This document shows, one piece after another, positions 44,159 through 56,915 of a DNA stretch of 64,000 bases. The position numbers were made by a program, and so were the translations under genes. The notes under the pieces were generated by a model. The model had not been told where the DNA came from, did no database searches, and was given only the letters and a program-made list of their open reading frames with translations. Origin of the DNA: Aristolochia californica (taxonomy: Eukaryota > Streptophyta > Magnoliopsida > Piperales > Aristolochiaceae); the NCBI GenBank assembly GCA_029961685.1, contig JARWKL010000007.1, positions 7,150,708-7,214,707 on the forward strand, read 5' to 3'. Each line of letters opens with the position of its first letter. Position 1 is the stretch's first letter.

Positions 44159-44449
44159 ATGGCGGTTTGGAGGCATCATCTTCTCCAAATCACAGCTCCC
44201 TATGAAGTCTGCAAATCCTCTGATGGCATTAAAGTCACCAGCGAGGAGCCACAGAAAAGACCAATACTGAGTGAGGCAAAGGAGTTCATCCCAAAATTCA
44301 GGACGTTGCCTGCATAGAGCAGGGCCATAAACACCAGCAAAACACCAGTTACTGCCATTGCTGTGATCAACTAGTTTTAAGCCAATTGAGAAGTCGCCGA
44401 GTACAATATCCTCCACCTTGATTAATTGTCGTCCCACATTCTCTTCCAT
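44159..44449 (-). mobile_element. LINE endonuclease-domain fragment
   Basis: The minus strand encodes part of an exonuclease-endonuclease-phosphatase domain as found in plant L1-like LINEs: SNGSNWCFAGVYGPALCRQR, PEFWDELL, and LLAGDFNAIRGFADFIGS. The GDFN motif is a conserved part of the apurinic-type endonuclease that nicks target DNA. Only about 97 codons are present, with no reverse transcriptase and no poly-A tail seen. It sits between two pieces of the duplicated IST1 gene. Confidence 0.85.
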
Positions 44450-44608
44450 TGCTTTGGAATCTCAACAAGAATTCGGGAACACTCCAGGAGCAAAAAAAAT
44501 GTCCAACTTGAATATCGTTTGGGACTGGATGAAGTTCAGGACGACACCATTTGCTCTTTCGCACGCCCACATGGGTTATCCAACATTGCAGTTGGTACAA
44601 GAAAGCCC
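44450..44608 (+). pseudogene. Duplicated IST1 exon 6 fragment
   Basis: It aligns with about 42915-43075 of the IST1 last exon: TTGGA.TCTCA..AAGAATTC, AATGTCCAACNTGAATATC, TTTGGGAC.GGATG and ATCCAACATTGCAGT.GGTAC are shared. Substitutions and indels break the frame. With 44034-44158 it shows that a whole or partial IST1 copy once stood here in the same orientation, most of which is now lost. Confidence 0.8.
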
Positions 44609-44965
44609 CGGTTCTATTCTACGCTTACATTTAACAAGTATCCTCAGAGATTTATAAGGAATCATATGAAATATAATCTGGAATCTGCATAAAATTTAAA
44701 ATATTAACAAAACAGCTTTTAATACCTTTTCAACCCAAAACTGCAAAGGGACATGAAACAGAGAAGAAAACTTGGTACAAGTCAGCATAAGGGACACAGT
44801 TCTTCAATTTCAACCCAGCTTGAAATAATCTCAATCAATCAATGGATCAATCATCTCTTTACACAAAATAATAATAACAATAACGTAAAGATTAGCCTAT
44901 TGTACCAGGCACGGTGAATCAATCAGGATGGTGTCAGGAAAACAATGTTGTGATGTACAAAAATC

Positions 44966-47900
44966 TCAAGCTTGTATGGAACACAAATCTTCAAACACCG
45001 TTTTGATGTTAGGTCTCTCATTTACAGGAAGAATACATCTCAAGGAAACTGCAAGCAATTCATCCATAGCTCTAGGAGCTTCTTCCAAACATGTAATGTC
45101 TCTGTCGAAGCAATCTGTGCCACGACCCTCGCTAGCACACAGGCGCACCCAATCCGTGAGGTCTACTGCACTAGACTGACCTGATATAATATCACCAGCA
45201 CTTCTTCTTGTTAAGAGCTCCATTAATATTACACCAAATGCATATACATCAGCTTTAAATGAGGGAACCGGCTTGATTGCAGTGGCAAGCTCTGGGGCTC
45301 GATACCCATGGGCTCCTAAGTTCAGTATTTGTTCAGCTGTCCCAACAGGAGTCATGAGACGGTGGAGTCCATAGTCAGTCAGCTGGGCAGTGAGATCAGG
45401 GCCTACTAGAAGTATGTTTGTAGGCTTCAAGTTACCATGAGGTAGGCCTTTGTCATGATGGAGGTAATACAAACAACGAGCAACATCTACTGCAACTTTA
45501 AGTCTTTGGGCAAAAGATAAAGGAGAGTGTCTCCTAGGTGTAGCCTCTGCAGAACAGTCAATTTGTAGTTAGAACATCTCATGCAGCACAGAAAAGGCTA
45601 ACATGTTCACAAATGTTACCATCTTTGTTAGTCATACAATGAATCGAAGCTAAAAGAAAGGAGGACACCATCTGACAATAACAAAGATTTCATCCAATTG
45701 GATGAGAGAATTCAAAACTTGTCTGCATATACGAGAATAAGAATATGACAGAGAAGATGTCTTAACAATATTTAATGTGCTAGTTTCTAGGTTAGGAATA
45801 CAAAAATGTTTTTTCTTCCTTTTGTAAAGTTTAGGCTTCTTGTCCACAATATTGGCTGTCCAAGAAACCGTTAAGAAAATAAGCTAGCAAAGTCTCCAAG
45901 AAACTGCTAGGAAAATAAGCTAGCAAATCCCCCAGACACTGAAACAAAGATGTGGCAACAGTGACCTGGTAGTTGACATGGAGTAAACAAGGACAAGACC
46001 AGTATTAAGGAACACAAAAGAAAAAGTGGAATGCGAACTGGAAATTAGAGAAACAGGTTTTACCATAAAGATGGAGGGCCAAACTATCTCCATTGATATA
46101 ATCTGCAAGGATCAAACGTTCTTGCTCCCGTGGTCCCCAGTAATAGGCTCTTAACGACACAAGGTTTGGGTGTCTAATACTTCCAATTCTTTTAACTTCC
46201 TTGGCAAACTCTTTCTTACGCTTCACAAGACCAACTCGTAGCCACTTCACAGTCAACAAATGACCACCATCTAATGTAGCTTTGTATAGAGTTCCATGGC
46301 TACTTCTACCAAGAACTTCTGCCGGAGCCCGTGATAATTCCTCTGCAGTAAACACCAATGAACTATCCAGAAAATATAATTCACCAGCCAATCGATCAGG
46401 TGAATAGACACTCAACGGCACGGGCTGCTCAGGAACACATGACTCAACATAATGAGGCGAAGATAAGGGGGACGCAGGAGAAGATTTCCATCCAGAGGTT
46501 GGAGGGAAAATACCGTCTCCAACATCAGAACCACATGTAGCAATCTCTGTTAAATTCTCTGTTTGCTTGGAGAGTGATCTATGCGATGGCAGCAATTGAT
46601 CATTTGATAAACCCAATGAAGTTGGTTCAGGATCAACATTTTTGTGGAAACCGAAAAGAGATGGGCGAGTAAATATTGCCAATTTCCCTTCTCGTCCTGT
46701 ACTTTGGCCACTGAATCCAAATGTTCCTTGAAATTCATGCTGCTGAGTCCTAATATATGCAAGTAAAACGAAAGCAATAAGCATAAGGCTCCCGACACAT
46801 CCAACAACGATTACAACTTTAATACTAGTGTTGATAGGATGATGTCCCTCGGAATGGTTAATACCGCTCGAACCCCTTCTGTTTGGCTGTGGAGAATTTG
46901 GATAGATGACAAGAAGGTTATTTCCAGGGAGAAAAGAGGTGATAGGGAAATCCCTCAAGTTTTCAGGAACATAGCCAGACAAATTGTTGTAGGACACATT
47001 AAAGGTTTTCAGATTTGGAGAGAGTCTGTCTGGTAGCTCTCCCCTGAAACTGTTGGAAGATAGATCAAGACTTTCCAGAAAACTAAGTTTGCTAAGTTCA
47101 CTCGGTATAGTTCCTGACAAGTGGTTCTTCCCAAGATTCAGCAATTTAAGCCTCTCCATATTACCAACTTCTGAAGGCAAATTACCCATCAGTGAATTAC
47201 AGGAGAGATCAAGAAACTCCATCCCTGGACCAGATGGTAAAACTAATGATTCAATTGAGTGAGAGCTCCGAATTGGGATGGATCCTGTGAGACGATTCCG
47301 TGAGAGGTTCAAACTTCTCAAGGCCAAGGATGTGAAGAAGCTTTCAGGAATTGAACTGGTAAGCTCATTACCACTTAGATCTAAAGTGCTCAACCTTGGA
47401 TATGTGCCTAAAGAAGGGGGAATGGCGCCTTCCAGAGAGTTATTTCTGATCTTGATTGAAGCTAAGTTTGCGAACTGGCCAATCCTGTCTGGAAAGCTTC
47501 CAGATAACAGATTCGAGCTCAGATCAACAAGTTCCACAGCATCACCCCAAGTGTTAATTGGAGACATATCCCCTGATATCCCATTATTGCTCAAATCCAA
47601 AATCAAACAACTGCCTAAATTAGATGGCAGTGAACCTGATAGGCGGTTCCCAGACAGATTCAGACTCCTCAATGTAGTGGAGTTAAGATTGAGAACAGCA
47701 CCTGCATAAGCCAAATTAGAGACAATTAAGCATGATTTTTAAAATCAAACTAGAAAAGCTAAGCAACAACGTCTGTTTTTCCTACTCGGAGAGACATCAC
47801 AAGGGAAGGCTACACAGTTAAAAAAAAATTATGTCAGCTTTTGGTTTCATTGGCTACTTATTTGTATACAGCTGCAACCACCTTGTATGTTTAGCGCAAA

Positions 47901-50044
47901 AATATACAATCTGGTCTCAAATCATCATCATAATGGACATCTTTCAACTAGGTCAAGATCGGCATTATCATCAAATAACAGCTGTAGGGTTTAAATCCAA
48001 GCCTGTCAGAAACAGAATCTACACTTGCCAATTTACACCACTTAAGCAAAACTCTCTTCGTCTAATCATCTGGTTTTAAACAAAATACTTTTAAAAAAAA
48101 ATACAACATTTTGAAGTAAAAAAACATCCAGATTTCTTTGTAAAAAATGTTAATGAGCTTTTACAGACTATAAAATTATCAAAGTACAGAAAGGGAGAGA
48201 ATCCCAACAATCAAGGATCCAGAAAGATAGAAGATCAGAGAGACGAAGTACATGCTTCCACTCAATTGACCACAAAAAGCAGATGAAAGTGATCCCATAA
48301 GGTAATATCCCCGTCAAGAAAAAAAACAACTAGGTTTAATAATCACTCAGACAAGTATTTTAACAGAAGATTTCAAAAGGTTTAAAGCTTTTGAGATATG
48401 TTTTATTCTCCAAGAAAAATCAGATCAAGAAAGGAAAGTTAAAAAAATTACACATTATGCAAGTTTCAATAAGCATCTTGAAGGATAAAAGAAGAAAGAA
48501 ACAACCCGACTTCCACCACATGATAAACAAAGCATTCAATAAACTTCTCAGCACAAGTTTACAAACAGGCAGAAAGTTTAGGTCTATATTCGCGAGCATT
48601 TCTTACTTTCTTATGTGATGTCTACTAAGCAATTTGTGCTCCATATACCCTTCCATCAAAATATTAGGCATCATTTATCTGCAGCAACTGTAAGTTATAA
48701 GACTCCATTATTAGCCTCATATACTACGTTGCTGTCTATCATTAGGAAACGCGAAAGGCTTCAGTGACAATCAAGATCTATGACTTGGAAGGAACCAAGT
48801 ACAGGTGAGTAGCCAAACTCAAAGATCTTAGCCTGCAAACTGGTCGTCCACACCTGGAAGGTTAAAAAGATTGTGGAAGAACGGGATCCTGGCAGAGGAT
48901 ACCAAGCTTATAGTGATAGAGTCACTTGTCAAGTGCTGTATGGTCCAAACTATTCCATGACCGGAAAAATTGCATATTTTGAACTGCTTCCAAGTTTCCA
49001 GTTTTTATCTTCACAGTTCACACAGAAACAAACTTGTCCTCCCTTTATCCGTCCGTGTTCAAATCAAACAAAAAGAAGTAATAAAAGCATACACTGCAGT
49101 TGAAATTTGTTACCTGAAAACCCATTCTTACTGAGATCCAACTCAGTCAACGGCAATGAACTTCCAAATAGCTCAGGAGGCAGAGATCCATCAAACTGAT
49201 TATTCCCCATCCTTATAACCCCAAGAGATGGCAAAGACGCAAAAGAAGGAAGCGGCCCACTGATCTGATTATGACCCACATCCAAAACCTCCAAATTCCT
49301 GAACAACTTCATAGAATCACTCGAAAAGAAGCCTCCGTTCAAGCTATTATGACTCAAGTTAACATGCCTAACCGTATTAGCCAAGCTCGAGAGATTGTTA
49401 GAGTCCATAAACAGTTGCCCATAAAACGCATTACAGCTCAAATCGACAAACTCCGTGTTCCGAAGCTCCGAGAAGAAAACCCCGAGATCCCCATAAAGAC
49501 CATTTGAATGCAAATCCAAAACCTTCAATTGCTGCAGATTCTGCAGGCCCTTCGGGAAAGCTCCAGTGAAATTATTAAACGAGAGGTTCAAGTGACTGAG
49601 GCCCCAAAGTTCCGCAATCCGAGCCGGCACCGGCCCGTAAAACCCATTCCCGGAAAGATCAAAATGCTGCAAGGAAGTCATACCACCGATGGCCGGCACC
49701 AGCCGGCCAGTCAGGGCATTATTAGCCAGGGAGAGATTCCTCAGTGACTTGAGTCCACACAAAGTAGAAAACTTCAAATCCCCAGCGAGACCAAGACCCT
49801 CCAGATTGACAACGCTAATAAACCCATCATCGGAGCAGATAACCCCATGCCAGTCAACCGGGCAGCCATTGTCTTGCAGTGAAGCTGAATCCCAAGAATC
49901 CGACACCCGACCTGTCGGGTCCGATCGGATTCCCTTCTTAAACTCGAGCAGCGACCTGACGTCCGAAGTGAGATCCCGACTCTCCGACACAACCCCAAAT
50001 AAGAGCAGCAGGACCAGTATCGAGCTGAGATGACGCATTTCCAT
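44966..50044 (-). CDS. LRR receptor-like protein, inactive-kinase type (At5g10020-like)
   Basis: Coding exons 49114-50044, 46064-47701 and 44966-45546 (both introns GT-AG, phase 1) give 1049 residues. They encode a signal peptide (VLLLLFGVV), an LRR N-cap with GCPVDWHGVIC, about twenty leucine-rich repeats, one transmembrane helix (about 606-627, VVIVVGCVGSLMLIAFVLLA) and a kinase-like domain (about 760-1045). Key kinase residues are altered. The glycine loop is LGRSSHGTLYKA, HRD is replaced by HGN in LPHGNLKPTNILL, and DFG by DYG in LTDYGLH; the Lys in VKW remains. It is therefore a plasma-membrane pseudokinase-type receptor, matching Arabidopsis At5g10020 in exon layout and length. An alternative start two codons downstream (50038) is possible. 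Confidence 0.93.
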
Positions 50045-50085
50045 CACAGAGTTGGGAAAAAACCCTAACCCCAGATAATCATAGA

Positions 50086-50112
50086 GGGAGGGAGGGAGGG
50101 AAGGAGAGATTC
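50086..50112. repeat. (GGGA)n tract in the receptor kinase 5' leader
   Basis: AGAGGGAGGGAGGGAGGGAAGGAGAGA on plus, pyrimidine-rich on the transcript strand, lies about 45 bases upstream of the receptor start codon. Confidence 0.8.
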
Positions 50113-50344
50113 CAGGCAATAAGAAAGAGGAAAGAGAAAAAGTCTTAAGCAAGTGTAAACTATAAACTAGGAGTGAAAGGGGTTTTGTGGAAAAACGTAC
50201 ATTAGGGTTTTCATATATTAGAGTGAGAAGAGGGAGGGAAACCAGAACCACTATCGCAGAGACGGGCGTTTCCGTTGAAATGGCGGTTTGGAGGCGGAGG
50301 CGTTGGTTGGTGGGCGTGAGTAACAACAGTCTGTAAAGCACCAC

Positions 50345-52646
50345 CCTCGGCGGGACCCACTCACATGCTTGCCGGAATCGCTACTCTTCCTTTTCTTTTT
50401 CTTTTTTTACTAATTTTTTAATTAGAAATTTTTATATAAAAAAAATTAACCGATTTTTAAAATTGATAATTAAAAATAAATAGTTTCAAAATTGAAAGGA
50501 ATAGAAAATCAATATATATTATATTATTATTTTAATTATATTTAAATAAGAATTGATAGTATTTCAAAGAAATTATAATATTTAAAAAAAATAGATGGAG
50601 TATTTTATTTTAAAAATTACAAACATGTATATAATAAAATATAAGTAATATTACCATATTTGATATAAAAAATTAAATATAAATATAAAATTATTTTCTT
50701 TCTCAAAAAAATAAAAAACCCGACCTGGATTAATCTAACTTCTAAGATTAATTTAATTAAAATTTAAGTGCGATTAGTGAGGTATTTACCATTTAATGGT
50801 TTACTTAAATAGGATTTGAATGTATTTACGGTCAAGTCGACGCAGCTTTTTGAAAACTCAAATGCCATTATTAGGTGGGCCAGGGGCACAACTGCGTGGT
50901 ATAGGGGCCACTTGTACTTTGTGGCAACCGGTAGATGATCCAAAATCCGTATAGATCTACCATCCCTACCCGGTCCCACTGAATAGATTTCATCAGTACA
51001 AATATCTGTGTGTGGGGACAAAGATCACCTTCTCGACATGTGAGAATGTTGGTGGGACCCCTGGCCCACCGCTTTCGAATATTGGCTTACGTTCAAAGGA
51101 TGGGGTCAATCGTTTGTGACCGTTTAATTTGGTTCATCGTGATGCGTGGAGGAGGCTTTGGACGGTCCAGATCGTTTGATTGATGAGATAACGCGTTTTT
51201 AGCCCAATATTGAAAAGATGTAGGGGAGCTTTTCTCTGCTTCGTCCAAACAGATATTAGATTAATGCAACATTGTCTTCTTTAATTTTTTACATTAATTT
51301 TGTTAAAATAGGAATTCGATCCAATTTTTAATCAAGAAAAATAAATCAAATTTGTAGCATTCAAAAGATCCTAACATCTTGATCGATTGATACTATCAGG
51401 ACAGGCCATATAAACAAATGTTTTGAAGAACAAATCTCCAAAGAAAAAACATGGTTGCACAAGACACTTCTCTTTACTTTTGTCTAAATAATTGCTTGAT
51501 AGAGCTGTACTGGCCTGGCCCTCTACTGCAGAGTTTTCTTCTAGAAATGGGTAATGAGGAGCAGAAGAGCAAAAGATCTTCCATTAAACTATTTGGGTCT
51601 GACCACTTAGTGGAGAAGCAATTTTGAATTGTTTCTCAGAAAAGTCATGGCAGGGCAAAAAGAACTTGGGAGAAGCTTTCAAGAGCCACCTCCTAATGGA
51701 TGCTTTCTAAAAGCAAACTATGAGTCATATGTGATGGTTTCTTTCTAACAAAGTGGTCTCACCCTTTTTCTCTTTTCCCTGTGTCTTTTGTCAATTGTTA
51801 AATATGCTCACTTCCCCAAATTCATCTCAAAGTCCTTGATAAAGATAGGGTTTTGGTTTTAGTCATGGAGGAGAGTGGAAAAGGAGACCTTCATATTTTG
51901 CTTTGTTGACTACAAAAAAAAAAAAAAAAAACAGAAGAAGAAGATTTTGAAATAATTACCCTTGCATTTGAGCTCAAAAAATGGTTTTGGGCGAGTCAAC
52001 TCAGATTTTGGACCTGAAAATATCAGGTTTCAAAGGTTGGCAAGAATCAGTGTGACTCAGTTTGGGTAGGTTTAGTCAAATTTGGTGATACCCATCTTGT
52101 TTCAAATTCAGAAACTTCACTCAGATTTTAAGTGTCTTCATATAGAGACTGCTCAAAAACCACCTAAATGAAAAGCAAGGATCTGTTTGCCTTCTTCCAC
52201 ATCACTGGGACAAAGCTTTCATAATTTGATTCCACACTTTCATGATTATCCACTACAGATAAAAGAAGAGTAGTGTCTTGAGTTGCTCAAAGTGATTGAT
52301 AATTATTTTCTGCTTTGGTGTCCTGCAAAGGGTCGACGGGCATCTTGGAATTTCGAGATATCTGAGAACTGAGACATATTGACTGATACGAGAAACGTTT
52401 CACCTGAGACATATCCCTCCTGTACAGTCACATCCCCTGTAAAATTCTGAGACATCTTGGTGAAACGCACACCTCTACGTGAAGACACAATGCAACTACA
52501 TTATATTAATATATACATTAACCTGACATTTACAATTCTCTGCCTCACCATCTGTGATACAAATGAATTTGTACATTGGGAAACTGAAGAAATGCTAACA
52601 AAGAAACATTGTTACAAAAATTACAGGGCCTCCCCCACCAGATGGT
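50345..52646. other. Spacer between receptor kinase and ABC1K8; no gene seen
   Basis: The left 0.4 kb is very A/T-rich, as expected for the receptor promoter side. The centre (about 50770-51230) is less AT-rich but has no recognised coding frame. A poly-A run lies near 51915. The last 350 bases are probably the ABC1K8 3' untranslated region. Confidence 0.5.
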
Positions 52647-55600
52647 TCAAGCCGTGCCTGTTATCAGCCTCTCCTGTTGGTCTAACTTTTTGACCTTGAG
52701 AATGCCAAACAGAATTTGTGCTCCGAAAAATGCACATAATGTATAGGCAGCCATGGCAGGAAACTATGCATATAAACCATTTGTCAGTTGTGCTTGTAGC
52801 AAATAGGAATAACGGTATGTATTTTCAATTTTGAAGGGAAAATAAGCTTTACTAGAAATACTTGCCCGAATGGAATTGAAGTACAGAATGGTCGCAAAGT
52901 TAAGTAGGCTGCCTGCAGCCACCGCCTGTCAAATAAACCAAGAGACATGTCTCTGGGTGAATCCATTTGTTTTACAACGAATAAGAAGAAAATAACAACA
53001 GAAGTATCTCCAAATTATGGGATAAGCCATATGCTACCAGTCATAATACAATAATCTGCCATCTTTTAAAAATAATTAAATACTCCAAAAAATGTCAACA
53101 TTACTTTGACGTAATAAAACTAATTTCTCCTTGGAACACTTAGATATCTAGTATAAACTACACCGGGGCTAAGGCTATGATGTTCAGAGAAGGTTAAAGT
53201 ATTTACAAGGGAAGATGCATGGAGGTATCATGATAATTTATACCATGTTGACGTCTTCTAAGTTGGTATCAGATAGCAGCCGACAATGACCGTCTGTAGA
53301 GTAATACTAATAAAATGTTACATATGCACTTGCAAGAAGCGAAGCAAAACTTACACTTCCAACAGTTTTTTGAACAGCAGCAACTCGTTTGAAAGCTCTC
53401 TCAGACTCTAGAGTACGTACTCGAAGCTTCAGATCACCTTTCTCCTGTCAAAAGAATGAAAATAAGCATTTAAGAGTTCTGGTGCTCCAAGCCATCTCAG
53501 GATTACCCAACTTTTAAATGTTTAATGTCATTACCAATCTTTGAATAATTTCAGCAAGCTTATCAATCCGGTCAGCCTGTCTGAAAACATTGTAAAAGGC
53601 ACGAGCTTGCCGGTCCCATCTCTTTCTCAAATCCTGTAAAGAATAAAGATGATGGAAAGCTTGATTCCCTTTACTTGGGGTTGAGAGGATCCCTAAATTC
53701 AAGAACCTCACCTTCACTACGACTTCCACTCCCACTTCACGGAACCTTAGCAACTCCAGTGCATAGCTAGTTCAAAAGAAAAAAACATGTGATACATTTC
53801 AGAACAAGAAAAAGAAACTGTCCATCAACCAGTTACAAAGATTTGCCCACATTTTACGATTATACTCACGGTTTGGCAATCTCGGTGATATCAAATCGAG
53901 GGTCAAGGCCCTTCCCTATGCCATCCAATACTGGATAAAAAATATTTTTACTTGTCAAGAATGGGTACAAAAATCCATGGAGAGATAAAACATGTAAAGG
54001 CCAGAGTTGTAGCTGCCCATGTACCTGAAAATGCTCTTACAACAAATGTGAAAGTGGCAGGAAAACGGAAAGGTTGATCAGCTGCAATGGCCAAAAGATC
54101 TTCTCCTGTTAAGAGAATAGCAATTCATTGGTAAGAAACCCTTTAACAGATTATGACCTGTAACATTCTATTCTTCTTGAGGTATGCAAAATGTTTTACC
54201 AATTGCAGCTAGGCGTTGCTTCTTCTTTTCCATCCTTTCCTCCTTGGACAGCGGCTGCTTAAAGCCTAGCTCGGCTGTGGCCATCTCTCTTTCTTTCCTT
54301 TGCACAGCAAGGCGTTCTTCAAAACTGAATTTGATCAATAAGTCAATAAAGACACTGGAACAAACAATTAAATAAAAATAAAGTAAATTTTCTTTTACCA
54401 AGAGCAAGAATTTTTGACACACCTGTTGAGAAAGAACTGAGCTGTTCTCCTGACAGCTGTCATATCTCCAGTAGGAACAAGAACACCCATCTGAATCATT
54501 GCTTGGAGAACCTAGACAGCAGACCAAGACTTTGTTAATTTTGGACTCAGTCTATATCAATTAAAATACAAATTAGTTTTTAGTTCAGAACTTGGCAGAT
54601 AAAGGATTACCCTATCTGGATCCTTCTCATAAACCCCATAGAATGTTTCAAGCAACCCTTCCCTTATATTTGGACTGATACTGCAACATGCCAAACGTAA
54701 ATTATTTTTACATCCATACAGAAACAGGGTTTAAAACCCAGAAACACATTTACCTAAAAAACTAATTACAACAGCAAAGCACAAGCAATTACCTTCCCAT
54801 CATACCAAAATCATAAAAGATAAGTCTCCCTCCATTTACATCATCCACAGCAATATTTCCAGGATGCTGCAAGGGTATCAGGTGCGCACAGAATTAAACT
54901 ACTCATTGATTTCAAGCTTTTATTCATCCTAAGTAAACATGTATTCATCATTGATTCTTTCTTGACATGTCTGATGACATTTTCCTTGGGGTTATCACGC
55001 TACAGGTTTTTCTGAATTAGCATCCTCAAAATTATCAATATCTTCAATAAGATTAACCTAGCTAATTGAAAAACTAGACAAAAATGGATTGCAATAAGTT
55101 CACAACAAGGGTTTCTATTTTCCACAATATCAGAGAGTTCATTCCAAAAAAAAAAAAAAGAGACAGCTAGAAATATGAAAGTAACTTACTGGGTCTGCAT
55201 GGAAAAATCCATGGGATAGAATCTGTTCTAAATAAGATTCAACAGCATATCGACCCAATCTGCAGGACAAGTGAAGAAAAGGGATGTAACAATTAATAAA
55301 TGTACGAGTCCTTTTCAATCACTTACACCAGATTCCAACAAATTGGAGGTCTAGAATTTATTCACCTTTTGCGATCAACACCTAGCTGATCTAGTGCAGC
55401 TATCCTGTTTATTTTTATCCCAGGGACATACTCCATTGTGAGAACCTTTAACACAATAAATCTCAAATAAGAGAGTGTGTATCTCACTGATATAAAGGAT
55501 CTACTTGTTGAAAACAAGAAAGAAAAGGTTACACACACTAACCTGTGGAGTAGTGTACTCCCAGTATATAGTAGGAACTTTAACATAATCCATTTCTTTG

Positions 55601-56869
55601 AAGTTACTCGCAAAAAGTTCAGCATTAGCTGCTTCTTTGGTATAATCAATTTCCTGTAAAACAATTATGGATACCATCAGCTCCAAAAGATGCACAGTAG
55701 TACCTTTTTATTAGAATCGCTACACAATAACTTCTTCTTGATGTAATTAGCCAAAGCATCAAGCACCTAAACTTGTGCATCAACAAGATTTTTGCCAGAA
55801 TCAATGGCTCTCACAAAAGGATTTTGCGAGCAGTAGGTGTGAATCAATGCACGTATTGTTCAAAGAAAGGACAAAGAACATTCAAATGGTGAAGAAACTT
55901 GAAAAGCACAACTTCAAGGAGCAAACCTGGTATAGGACATTTGCACATTCATCATAAATGGCAACCCAATCTCTCTTTGCTCCATCTGATTTGGGGTCAA
56001 TCTTCTGAAGATATTCAGCTATGACCTATAGGACACCATTACAAACATCACATAAGGAATTACATGACACTTGGTCTATTTAGAGACCAGTCAACTCATG
56101 AGAAGGTTCACAAATTCTGAAGAGGACAACTCTTCAAACTGCCAAAAGATTAGTCTTTCTTAAGCGTCTCACTCAATTTAGACATCCATGTCAAAGGAAA
56201 TTACTCTCCTATTAAACTAGATCTACAATGTGTTTCTCTTTAGTGACTGAGGTTGAAGATGAAACACGCTCAGTGTGGAAAACTTCTGAGACTTGACCAC
56301 GAATGAGACAGGCAACAGATATACTGTCCAAAATAGGAAATAATTGAGGAGAATGCGTACACATATATAAAGAACTTACTTACCCTCAAATTCTTTAGGT
56401 CTATATCAAAAAGATCCTTCAAACCAGGCCTCTGTACTTTAATCACAATTTCCTGGCCTTTCAATTTTGCTCTGTGCACCTGGCCTGCACAGGGAAATAC
56501 TTGTTATTTTCTGTTTGCTGATTACAGCAGTTACTTTGAATCAATAGATAGAGAAAAGTATGTTATATGCCACTGCTAGCTCAGGCTAATTAAAAAGGTA
56601 CGATATGATCAAGGAAAACCAAAGATAACTGCAAATCAAGTTTACCAAGACTAGCAGCAGCAATAGGCTCATAGTCAAATCGGTCAAATATCTCACTCAA
56701 TGGAGCTCCAAGCTCTTCCTCAACAATTTCTACAGCAGTTTCAGAGGGGAATGGTGGAACTTGGTCCTGCATTCAAGTGCAAACGTCGTCATTGTCCTAT
56801 AACATTGCAAGCACAAACTATAGCAATCTCCATAGAAAATAGGGAGAGAGGGAGGGAGGGAGAGAGGGC

Positions 56870-56915
<46 letters not shown>

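Noticed and set aside
48391..49103. Plus-strand frames inside the large receptor kinase intron (47702-49113)
   Set aside because: They are short, lack family similarity and lie in intron sequence.
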